DNA of 64,000 nucleotides from Bacteroidales bacterium (GTDB lineage: Bacteria; Bacteroidota; Bacteroidia; Bacteroidales; F082). The stretch's first letter is position 1; each line of letters begins with the position of its first letter. The DNA is taken from assembly GCA_017549805.1 (NCBI GenBank), contig JAFYNJ010000017.1:1-64000 (forward strand). Direction: 5' to 3'. Below the pieces are notes generated by a model. The model was not told where the DNA came from, searched no databases, and saw only the letters and a list, made by a program, of their open reading frames with translations. The translations under genes were made by a program, and so were the position numbers. Below are positions 56,856 to 64,000 of the stretch, one piece after another.

Positions 56856-58693
56856 TTCTTTTTCTTTTTGATGGAATAATTGATCACGCCTTTCATCATG
56901 CGTTCCTCCACGCTGGGACGTTCCGTGTAGCCTTTGATGTATTTTTCCATCATCAGGGAGGCTATTGGCGCGGCCCATGTAGAGCCGTAGCCGCCATTTT
57001 CAATAATGATGGACAAGGCAATCTGTGGATCTTCGACCGGAGCAAAGGCGATGAAAATGGAGTGGTTGTCGCCATGCGGGTTCTGTGCGGTGCCCGTCTT
57101 TCCACCCGCTGTGATACCAGGGATCTTGGATCCTCTGGCAGTACCATGCGAGCCTTCCATCACACTCTTCATGCCCGCCTTAATCACCTTGAAATGGCGG
57201 TTCTCAATGCCCGTCTCAATCCTGGTGGTCATTTTCTCGGGGATGGCCGTGGAATCGCCGAAAGCACGAATCAAGTGTGGAGGGTAATAATAACCCTCAT
57301 TGGCAATCAAGGCAGCGATATTGGCCAACTGCAACGGGGTAACCAAGATTTCTCCCTGGCCAATGCCCAAGGATCGGATGGTTACTGAATTCCAGTTTCC
57401 ACCATATTGTTTGTCATAATAGGCACGCGTAGGAATGTTTCCCGGCCTTTCGTATGGGATGTCGGTGTCGAACTTATGGCCCAGTCCGAGTTTTTGCGTC
57501 ATCTCGTACCAATACTCGTAGCCTTTTTTGATGTTGCCAAACTTAGGATTGTTGATGGTGGTCTTGAAAGCCTCGTAGAAATAGGGATTGCACGAGTTCT
57601 CGATGGCATTGGCCAAGTCAGGCGAGGGCCCGTGATGGTGGGTGCATTTGATAGGGGTAGTGCCCGGGCCGTTGCATCGGAATTGGGTGGCTGGAGTGAT
57701 ACTGCCGCTCTGAAGTGCAATGAGGCCGTTTACCATCTTGAACGTAGAGCCTGGAGGATATGTTCCGCTAATGGCTCGGTTGAGCAACGGCTTCATCGGG
57801 TCTTTCAAGAGCTCGCTATAATGCTGTCCACGGACACGTCCGACGAGCAGATTCGGATCATACGTGGGGCTGGTGACGAAAGCAAGAATTTGCCCTGTCT
57901 TGGGTTCGATGGCGACAATGGAACCGATTTTCCCCTTCATCAAGGCTTCGCCGTAAGCTTGGAGGTCCGCATCCATGCCCAAATAAACATCTTTCCCAGG
58001 AACCGGCAAGGAGTCCAGAATTCCGTCAAGGTAACTACCTTTCTCTCTGTTGTGGACATCCACCATCATGACTTTCAAGCCTTTTTTTCCTCGCAATTCC
58101 TTCTCATAAAACTTCTCGATGCCCGATTTGCCGATATAGTCACCCCTTCTATAATAGGGATCCGCCTCCAATTCCTCCTTGTCCACCTCGCCAATGTCGC
58201 CCAATGTATGCGCTGCGATGGCATTGGGATAATGGCGCAGCGTACGGATTTGGAAGAAAAACCCAGGGAAATTATACAAGATCTCACCAATGTGTGCATA
58301 GTCCTCCTTGGACACTTGAGCCAGGAAGACCGACGCCTTGATACGGGAATAGTTCTTGGCTTTCGTGAAGCGCTCCTCATAGCTTTCACGGGTGATATTC
58401 AGCAATCGGCAAAACTCCATGGTGTCGATTTCCTTGCTAACTTCGCCCGGAACCACCATGAGGTCGTACACTGCCTCGTTATAGACCAGCAACTTGCCGT
58501 TACGGTCGAACACTTTCCCTCGAGCCGGATATTGAGTAACATAACGAAGCACATTGTTGTCGGCATCGTCCTTAAGCCCCTTGTCAAGCACCTGCAAGGA
58601 GAACAATTTCAAAAGATACACCACGCCCACAACGACAAAAATGCCGCTGATGACGTATTGTCGCTTGGCAAGATTTCGATTGGAATTGTTCAT
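56852..58693 (-). CDS. mrdA: Penicillin-binding protein 2 (transpeptidase)
   Basis: This 613-residue class B PBP crosslinks peptidoglycan in the elongasome. It has an N-terminal membrane helix (VISGIFVVVGVVYLLKLF), a dimerisation domain (PARGKVFDRNGKLLVYN) and a transpeptidase domain with SxxK in GTYPPGSTFKMVNG, SxN in ENSCNPYFYE and KTG in TAGGKTGTAQNPHG. The start ATG at 58693 follows a TACTTTTG -7 box at 58709-58716 that excludes the upstream TTG at 58711. It is coupled to rodA. The mreBCD genes that usually precede this pair are not here; gldH is divergent instead. Confidence 0.93.
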   Translation of the reverse strand: MNNSNRNLAKRQYVISGIFVVVGVVYLLKLFSLQVLDKGLKDDADNNVLRYVTQYPARGKVFDRNGKLLVYNEAVYDLMVVPGEVSKEIDTMEFCRLLNITRESYEERFTKAKNYSRIKASVFLAQVSKEDYAHIGEILYNFPGFFFQIRTLRHYPNAIAAHTLGDIGEVDKEELEADPYYRRGDYIGKSGIEKFYEKELRGKKGLKVMMVDVHNREKGSYLDGILDSLPVPGKDVYLGMDADLQAYGEALMKGKIGSIVAIEPKTGQILAFVTSPTYDPNLLVGRVRGQHYSELLKDPMKPLLNRAISGTYPPGSTFKMVNGLIALQSGSITPATQFRCNGPGTTPIKCTHHHGPSPDLANAIENSCNPYFYEAFKTTINNPKFGNIKKGYEYWYEMTQKLGLGHKFDTDIPYERPGNIPTRAYYDKQYGGNWNSVTIRSLGIGQGEILVTPLQLANIAALIANEGYYYPPHLIRAFGDSTAIPEKMTTRIETGIENRHFKVIKAGMKSVMEGSHGTARGSKIPGITAGGKTGTAQNPHGDNHSIFIAFAPVEDPQIALSIIIENGGYGSTWAAPIASLMMEKYIKGYTERPSVEERMMKGVINYSIKKKKK

Positions 58694-58708
58694 GCTTGTT
58701 TCCTTCTG

Positions 58709-58765
58709 CAAAAGTACGATTTTTTTCTAAAGTGGAGGTTTGTAAAAAAAAAGATTGTATCTTTG
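58709..58765. promoter_or_regulatory. Divergent -7 boxes of mrdA-rodA and gldH
   Basis: On the minus strand TACTTTTG (58709-58716) precedes the mrdA ATG by 15 bases. On the plus strand TATCTTTG (58758-58765) precedes gldH by 17 bases. Matching -33 elements are weak on both strands. Confidence 0.5.
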
Positions 58766-58782
58766 CAAACTAATATCTTTTT

Positions 58783-59241
58783 ATGAGGAAGTATTTATTG
58801 ATTATCGGCGTGATCCTGATGGGTTTAAGCTCCTGCAACAAAAAAGGAGACGCTTTATTGTCAAGGACATTTCCGACTGCCAGCTGGGAACGTTTCGATT
58901 TTATCAAGGAAGACATTCAGATTAAGAAACCCGTCACCTACAACCTGATTCTTGACGTCACCTTCGACCCCACCTATCCCTACGATTGCATCTCACTGGT
59001 GTTCAGTATTTTCGATTCCAATGAGAACCCGTTCCGTACCAAGGGTTATCGTTTTTATGTGAAGGAAAAGGATGGTTCCTGGAAATCGACCTTGACCGAT
59101 GGACTTTACCATTTCACTTTCCCCATCAACAATGAACTGAGCATCAACGAGCCAGGCTCCTACAACTTCCAATTGGAAAGCCGCATGCCCATCACTCCAG
59201 TAATAGGCATCCATTCTATTAAAGTCATCAACGTCAAATAA
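58783..59241 (+). CDS. gldH: Gliding-motility lipoprotein GldH
   Basis: The 152-residue lipoprotein (lipobox MGLSSCNK) matches GldH: LLSRTFPTASWERFDFI near the N-terminus, VTFDPTYPYDCISLVFSIFD, then GLYHFTFPINNELSINEPGS. GldH is needed for gliding in flavobacteria and occurs widely in Bacteroidota that do not glide, next to envelope genes. The type IX cargo proteins elsewhere in the window fit a genome with this machinery. It is followed after 19 bases by the Wza-like export gene. Confidence 0.88.
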   Translation: MRKYLLIIGVILMGLSSCNKKGDALLSRTFPTASWERFDFIKEDIQIKKPVTYNLILDVTFDPTYPYDCISLVFSIFDSNENPFRTKGYRFYVKEKDGSWKSTLTDGLYHFTFPINNELSINEPGSYNFQLESRMPITPVIGIHSIKVINVK

Positions 59242-59260
59242 AAAGCAAAAAAGTATCAAT

Positions 59261-60064
59261 ATGAAACATCGCTTATTTTTTCGTAACATCAGCTTGTTTG
59301 CCGTCCTTGGCATTTTGACATTTTCTTCTTGTGTTCCACAGAAAAAAATGTTGCTGTTAAAAGAGATTCAGATGGCTGAAGAAAACAAGTCCATCGAATA
59401 TCAAAACGAAAGAAACCTGAACTACAAAATCAAGCCCGGCGATAACCTTTACATCAAGGCTTTCAACATCATCGACGAGAAGAGCTCGAGCATGCTGAAT
59501 GGTGAAGGCACACGCAGCAATTACTTGAGTTCCGATGCCTCCATCTACTTGAACTCCTACACGGTTAACCAAGATGGTTTTGTCGATTTTCCGTTGACGG
59601 GCTTGGTAGAGATCAAGAATCTGACCGTGGAACAAGCGAAGGACAAACTGCAGAAGGAACTCGCCAAATATGTCAAGGAAACCGCCATCATGGTCAAACT
59701 ATCCAATTTTGACTTAACCATTATTGGAGAAGTGTCGAGACCGGGTAAATTCAAGGTGTATCAATCGGAAATCAGCATTCTTGAAGCCGTTGCCTTGGCT
59801 GGCAACTTCACTAATTTTGCCAAGAAAGACAATGTAAAAATCGTTCGTCGCACCGATAACGGTAGCGAAATCGTAACTGTTGATGTCGGCCAAGCCGATA
59901 TCCTTTCTTCTCCATATTATTACCTGAAACCCAACGACATCATTTATGTTGAACCGATGAAAATCAAACAATGGGGATTCACCACCTTCCCATATTCAAC
60001 GGTATTGTCCATCCTGTCATTGGGTGCAACACTATATGCCTTGTATTTAAGAAATAACGATTGA
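59261..60064 (+). CDS. Wza-like polysaccharide export lipoprotein
   Basis: The 267-residue outer-membrane lipoprotein (lipobox FSSCVP) contains the Poly_export domain (NYKIKPGDNLYIKAFNIIDE; VNQDGFVDFPLTGLVEIKNL). An SLBB domain follows (FDLTIIGEVSRPGKFKVYQS). A C-terminal membrane segment is present (YSTVLSILSLGATLYALYL). It forms the outer-membrane pore for capsule or exopolysaccharide and pairs with the Wzc-like kinase encoded one base downstream. The arrangement Wza-Wzc is typical of Wzx/Wzy-dependent export. Confidence 0.9.
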   Translation: MKHRLFFRNISLFAVLGILTFSSCVPQKKMLLLKEIQMAEENKSIEYQNERNLNYKIKPGDNLYIKAFNIIDEKSSSMLNGEGTRSNYLSSDASIYLNSYTVNQDGFVDFPLTGLVEIKNLTVEQAKDKLQKELAKYVKETAIMVKLSNFDLTIIGEVSRPGKFKVYQSEISILEAVALAGNFTNFAKKDNVKIVRRTDNGSEIVTVDVGQADILSSPYYYLKPNDIIYVEPMKIKQWGFTTFPYSTVLSILSLGATLYALYLRNND

Positions 60065-60065
60065 T

Positions 60066-62576
60066 ATGAGCAACACACAAGAAACCACAACCCATCGCGG
60101 AACGGGGAAAGAAGAACAGTCCATCGATATTAAGGCTTTGATCTATATTTTTCTTAGCCGCTGGTACCTATTTCTCATTTCTGTAATCGTCGCCGTCGGA
60201 TTAGGTTGGCTTTACAACCATTTCAAAACTCCTCAATACCAAGTAGCCGGTACGGTACTGATCAAAGACCAAAAGTCAAGGCTGGACCCGACTTCCATCA
60301 TGACCGGTGTTTACTACGGCAATTACCAAAATCTCGACAACGAGCTTGCCATCCTGAAATCATACACTCTATGCGAAAGGGTTGTCAAGAAAATGCAACT
60401 GGAGGTTACCTATTACGACAACACCGGTTTCAAAGCCGTTGAACTATACAAGAGCGCTCCTTTCTACATAGAATTCGACAAAGAGATTCCCCAAGCGGTC
60501 AATTTGGTTTACAACATTGTGTTTAACAATGACGAAACCGTATCACTAAAAGCCGAATCAGACTATTTCACCCAATTCGACTATGCCAATGAGCAGTTGG
60601 TGGTTCAGAGAAGAGAGGAGGAAATTAAAATTAGCGGTGATTTCCCGATTGACGACTGGATCGACACAGGATACAACCGTTTCCGCATCGTCAAGGATCC
60701 ATTGTTCAACCCTGACAAAGACTGCGGACGGAAAATGTCATTTGTATTCTCAGATTACCTGACCTTGGTGAATCGCATGAACTTTTCGGCTTCCAGCATC
60801 AGCAAGCAGGCTTCCATTGTTTCCATTTCAATGGTCGGCCCCAACCGCAAGAAAATGGTGGAATTCATCAATACGTTGATGGCGGAGTATGTCAACCGCG
60901 GTTTGGAAACAAAGAACAAGGTTTCCGAAAATACCATCGAGTTTATCGATCAACAGTTGGAGTTGACAGAGAAATCGTTGGACCGTGCTGAGATCGAACT
61001 CCAGGATTTCCGTGCTTCGCACGACCTCACCAACCTTAACGCACAATCGCAGCAAGTCATCACAACCCTCCAAAAACTGGAGCAGGATCATGCCACCATG
61101 CTGGTGAACATGCAGTACTACAAGCGACTGCAGTCCTACATGATTGCCAACATCGACAATCCCGAAAACCTTGCCGCCCCTTCGGCCATGGGCATCAACG
61201 ACCCGCTGTTGAACAAACTTGTCCAAGACTTGGTCAACCTCAACCAAACCAGGGCCACGCAACTCATGACCATGACGGAGCAGCACCCCACCATTGTCAA
61301 AATCGACGAACAGATCGTTACCACCAAGAAAACTTTGCTTGAGAACATCAACAACTTGGTTGAAAACGCTCAATACAACCTCAATGACATCGAAAGACGC
61401 ATCAGAAAGATTGAATACGAAGCCAAGAACCTTCCCGAAAAGGAAAGACTTTTGGTGGGATACCAACGTAAGTTCACCTTGAGTCAGGAGACTTACAACT
61501 ATTTGATGCAGCGTCGCGCTGAAGCCCAAATCATCAAGGCTTCGAACACTGCCGACAACGAAATCATTGATCCCGCCAATTACCAACGTTCCCTGCGAGT
61601 TGCCCCAAGAAACATGATGAACTTACTGGTGGCATTAATCATTGGCATGTTGATCCCTGCTCTCATCCTTTTCCTGAAAAACTTCTTCAACGTCAAGGTT
61701 CAGAGCAAGAAAGACATCGAAAACGTCACCAACTTCCCGATTATTGGACAAATTGGACAAGTTAGCGGAAACAATCCCCTTGTGGTCATTGACAACCCCA
61801 AGTCACCCATTGCCGAAGCATTCCGTTCGATCCGAACCAACATCGACTTCATTACCCAAGGCAAGGAAAAAAGCACCATCTTGGTCACCGGCGACATGCA
61901 GAGCGTAGGAAAGACCTTCAACAGCATCAACATCGCCTCCATTTACGCCTTGTACGGAAAGAAGACCCTGCTCCTCGGATTCGACTTGCGCAAACCCAAA
62001 TTGTTCCAAGAGTTCGGTTTGTCGAACAGCATCGGCTTGAGTTCCTACCTAAGCAATAAGAATTCATTGGACGAAGTGATCCAACCTTCAGGAAAGATCG
62101 ACAGCCTCGACATCATTACTTCAGGACCAATTCCGCCCAACCCAGCGGAACTCATTGCCTCCAAGCGTACTGATGAATTGTTCCAAGAAATCAGGGAAAG
62201 ATACGACTACATCGTCATTGATACGCCTCCTTTGGGTCTTGTAACCGATGCATTCCTTTTGATGAAGCATTCCGATGCCAACATCTACATCGTTCGTCAA
62301 GGCACCACCGACAAGAACATTTTCGAAAGCATCATCAAGGATATTGAGAGTCGCGGCTTGAAAGTAAACATCGTTGTCAACGGCATCCACCAAGAAGGCG
62401 GGTACGGCTACGGCAAGTACAATTATGGATACGGATACGGGTACGGCTATGGATACGCTTACGGCTACGGTTATGGCCGACATGGAAGATACGGAGAGGA
62501 GAACGAGGGCTATTACTCGGATGACGATAGCAGTAAGGGAAAGAAGAAAAAAAGAAGACACCATCATAGCAGCTGA
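60066..62576 (+). CDS. Wzc-like tyrosine autokinase/chain-length regulator
   Basis: The 836-residue inner-membrane protein has a Wzz domain with two flanking membrane helices (IFLSRWYLFLISVIVAVGLGW; MMNLLVALIIGMLIPALILF) and long periplasmic coiled coils. A cytoplasmic BY-kinase follows: Walker A GDMQSVGKTFNSINIAS, Walker A' LLLGFDLRKPK, and YDYIVIDTPPLGLV. The C-terminus is a tyrosine cluster in which GYGYGYGYAYGYGYG-type Gly/Tyr repeats precede a basic, His-rich end (KGKKKKRRHHHSS). Autophosphorylation of the cluster would regulate polymer length and export. It starts one base after the Wza-like gene and ends two bases before upxY. Confidence 0.92.
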   Translation: MSNTQETTTHRGTGKEEQSIDIKALIYIFLSRWYLFLISVIVAVGLGWLYNHFKTPQYQVAGTVLIKDQKSRLDPTSIMTGVYYGNYQNLDNELAILKSYTLCERVVKKMQLEVTYYDNTGFKAVELYKSAPFYIEFDKEIPQAVNLVYNIVFNNDETVSLKAESDYFTQFDYANEQLVVQRREEEIKISGDFPIDDWIDTGYNRFRIVKDPLFNPDKDCGRKMSFVFSDYLTLVNRMNFSASSISKQASIVSISMVGPNRKKMVEFINTLMAEYVNRGLETKNKVSENTIEFIDQQLELTEKSLDRAEIELQDFRASHDLTNLNAQSQQVITTLQKLEQDHATMLVNMQYYKRLQSYMIANIDNPENLAAPSAMGINDPLLNKLVQDLVNLNQTRATQLMTMTEQHPTIVKIDEQIVTTKKTLLENINNLVENAQYNLNDIERRIRKIEYEAKNLPEKERLLVGYQRKFTLSQETYNYLMQRRAEAQIIKASNTADNEIIDPANYQRSLRVAPRNMMNLLVALIIGMLIPALILFLKNFFNVKVQSKKDIENVTNFPIIGQIGQVSGNNPLVVIDNPKSPIAEAFRSIRTNIDFITQGKEKSTILVTGDMQSVGKTFNSINIASIYALYGKKTLLLGFDLRKPKLFQEFGLSNSIGLSSYLSNKNSLDEVIQPSGKIDSLDIITSGPIPPNPAELIASKRTDELFQEIRERYDYIVIDTPPLGLVTDAFLLMKHSDANIYIVRQGTTDKNIFESIIKDIESRGLKVNIVVNGIHQEGGYGYGKYNYGYGYGYGYGYAYGYGYGRHGRYGEENEGYYSDDDSSKGKKKKRRHHHSS

Positions 62577-62578
62577 TT

Positions 62579-63106
62579 ATGGCGAATCCTGACAAATTGC
62601 CATGGTATGCGCTGTATGTTCATTCAAGAGCCGAGAAAAAGGTATATGCGCGACTGAGCGACATGGGCATTGAAGCCTACCTCCCTCTCGTCACGAGAAT
62701 GAAATACTGGAGTGATCGGATAAAAAAGGTGGAGGAACCATTGTTCAAATCCTACCTGTTTGTCCGGACCGACATGAAAAACTACTATGACATTGTGTCC
62801 ATACCAGGAGCAACCAGGTTCGTGTGTTTCGAAAAAGAGGCAGTCGTCGTTCCAGAAAACCAAATCAATGCCATCAAAAAGTATTGTGAGGATTTTACCG
62901 AAGACGATCAAACAATCGACAACACGGAGCTACACGAAGGGCAGTTGGTTAGGATCACACGAGGTGAGATGATGGGGCTTGTAGGGCGTTTGGTTTCATT
63001 CAGCAATAAAAAGCGCCTGATTGTGCATATCGAATCCGTGGGGCATTACTTGCCCATCAACATCGCCCGCACCAAGGTTGAACCGGTGTATGAAAAACAA
63101 TTATGA
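62579..63106 (+). CDS. UpxY-family NusG-like antiterminator
   Basis: The 175-residue protein is a specialised NusG paralogue of the UpxY/RfaH type. The N-terminal NGN domain has WYALYVHSRAEKKVYARLSD, AYLPLVTRMKYWSDRIKKVE and PLFKSYLFVRTD. The C-terminal KOW motif is VRITRGEMMGLVGRLVSF. UpxY proteins let RNA polymerase read through long capsule operons and normally lie at the beginning of the locus. Here it follows the export genes by two bases, so it probably controls genes further downstream, beyond the window. Confidence 0.92.
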   Translation: MANPDKLPWYALYVHSRAEKKVYARLSDMGIEAYLPLVTRMKYWSDRIKKVEEPLFKSYLFVRTDMKNYYDIVSIPGATRFVCFEKEAVVVPENQINAIKKYCEDFTEDDQTIDNTELHEGQLVRITRGEMMGLVGRLVSFSNKKRLIVHIESVGHYLPINIARTKVEPVYEKQL

Positions 63107-63142
63107 GAATGCAATTGTTAAACTAATAAGACTTCAAACAAA

Positions 63143-64000
63143 ATGAACACAGAAAGAGCTTCGTCAAAAAAGTCCAAAGGATGGATTTACGCCATCATAG
63201 GCGTCTTGGCACTCATCATCATCGGGCTGTCTTGCTGGCTGATTTCCCTCAAAGGCGATCTTAGCGTTCTGGAAAACGAGAAAGAGCAACAAAGGGCTGA
63301 TTTCCAAGCCGAGGTTGACAGTCTGCTTCGCGTTCACAATGAATTGAAAGAAAACTATGGTGAACTGAGCGTCCAACTGGCAGAGAAAGACAGTATCATT
63401 CAAGCCGATGCCATAGAAATCAAAAAACTGCTGGATTCACAGTGGGACTATAACAGAATCAAGAAGAAAGTGTCGGAGCTCCAGGCCATTTCACAAAACT
63501 ATGTCCACCAATTGGATTCACTGTATGTCGTAAACCAGGAACTGAAGGCTGAAAACGAACGGATCAGGGAAGAGGTTCAAGAGGAGCGCAAACAAAACAG
63601 GAATCTCCAGCGCCAAAAAGAAGAGCTGACCAACAAGGTAAACCTGGCAACCGTCTTGCGCATCTACAACCTTTCCGCCGACGCAGTGCGCTTCAAAGGT
63701 GGCAGCCATGAAACCGAGACCGACAAGGCTGGAAGAACAGAACGCATTCGCGTGACATTTACCGTCGGACAAAACGACTTGGTGCAAGCGGGTCCGAAAG
63801 ACTTCTACCTGCGCATCGCCGATCCTTCCAAAAACATCATCTGCAAAGGCACAGGCGATGAATACGCCTTCAAGTACAACGGTGAAATGCTCCAATATAC
63901 CGAGAAAGTCCATGTGAATTATGACAACAAGGAGAAAGAGGTTCGCGCCTATTACGTCAAGCCTTCAGACAGAGAAATGCTTCCCGGCTATTATTTTGTT
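63143..64000 (+). CDS. Membrane-anchored coiled-coil protein (3' end outside window)
   Basis: At least 286 codons are open to the window end. The N-terminus is short and basic, followed by a membrane helix (WIYAIIGVLALIIIGLSCWL). A long heptad-like region (residues ~40-165, rich in Glu, Lys, Gln and Leu) comes next. A beta-rich domain then starts near TVLRIYNLSADAVRFKGG and carries LRIADPSKNIICKGTG and YYVKPSDREMLPGYYFV. It is a single-pass inner-membrane protein with a periplasmic coiled coil, of a type common in Bacteroidales. I do not know its function. It follows the UpxY-like gene by 36 bases. Confidence 0.7.
   Translation, partial: MNTERASSKKSKGWIYAIIGVLALIIIGLSCWLISLKGDLSVLENEKEQQRADFQAEVDSLLRVHNELKENYGELSVQLAEKDSIIQADAIEIKKLLDSQWDYNRIKKKVSELQAISQNYVHQLDSLYVVNQELKAENERIREEVQEERKQNRNLQRQKEELTNKVNLATVLRIYNLSADAVRFKGGSHETETDKAGRTERIRVTFTVGQNDLVQAGPKDFYLRIADPSKNIICKGTGDEYAFKYNGEMLQYTEKVHVNYDNKEKEVRAYYVKPSDREMLPGYYFV

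Overview
The window looks like chromosomal DNA from a member of the order Bacteroidales (phylum Bacteroidota), probably an uncultured gut or rumen lineage. The supporting signs are: Bacteroidota-type promoters (a TAnnTTTG -7 box about 19-21 bases after TTG) upstream of most genes; two proteins with C-terminal sorting domains of the type IX secretion system; the gliding lipoprotein GldH and a GldE-like protein; an UpxY-type NusG paralogue beside capsule-export genes; large SusC-like and TolB/BamA-like outer-membrane proteins; and a B12-dependent class II ribonucleotide reductase together with a cobalamin adenosyltransferase. I cannot name a species. There is no rRNA or CRISPR array and only one tRNA gene, tRNA-Phe.

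Layout. 1-2.3 kb: a Gly/His-rich lipoprotein divergent from an AraC regulator fused to a NifX-like cofactor-binding domain; both have His/Cys-rich tails. 2.4-14.2 kb: an accessory block with an AbiE toxin-antitoxin pair, a beta-CASP nuclease, three tandem paralogues of an unrecognised family, a zinc-ribbon membrane protein, a SLOG-type protein, an integrase arm-domain protein, two orphan PD-(D/E)XK nucleases, an AAA/DUF4143 ATPase and a NERD protein. The block is bounded by a duplicated 3' end of a DUF2795 gene and contains an internal ~105-bp direct repeat carrying paired GTGCGTAA boxes, so it is probably a decayed genomic island. 14.2-29.4 kb: cobalamin adenosyltransferase, an internally shortened methyltransferase, a purL-nadE-mrp-nifU operon, secreted proteins, tryptophanase and a C69 dipeptidase. 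29.5-36.4 kb: an envelope-biogenesis operon (outer-membrane barrel, TPR protein, LptC, GldE-like, PpiD-like). 36.4-46.4 kb: tRNA-Phe, a glycosyltransferase, Lnt, a tRNA-dihydrouridine synthase with a palindromic insertion, a nitroreductase lipoprotein, a TonB-type receptor, a TPR/HTH membrane regulator, RocD and a metallo-hydrolase. 46.5-58.7 kb: a giant TolB/BamA-like protein, NrdJ, a transglycosylase operon, and RodA with PBP2. 58.8-64 kb: GldH and the start of a polysaccharide export locus (Wza-like, Wzc-like, UpxY-like and a coiled-coil membrane protein cut by the window end).

How the genes fit together. Much of the core content serves the cell envelope: lipoprotein acylation, LPS transport, periplasmic folding, elongasome peptidoglycan synthesis and capsule export. 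B12 dependence links NrdJ with the adenosyltransferase. The most unusual material is the 2.4-14.2 kb island, the metal-ligand-rich regulator/lipoprotein pair, the in-frame palindromic element inside the dus gene, and a glycosyltransferase reading frame that ends inside the antisense strand of tRNA-Phe.
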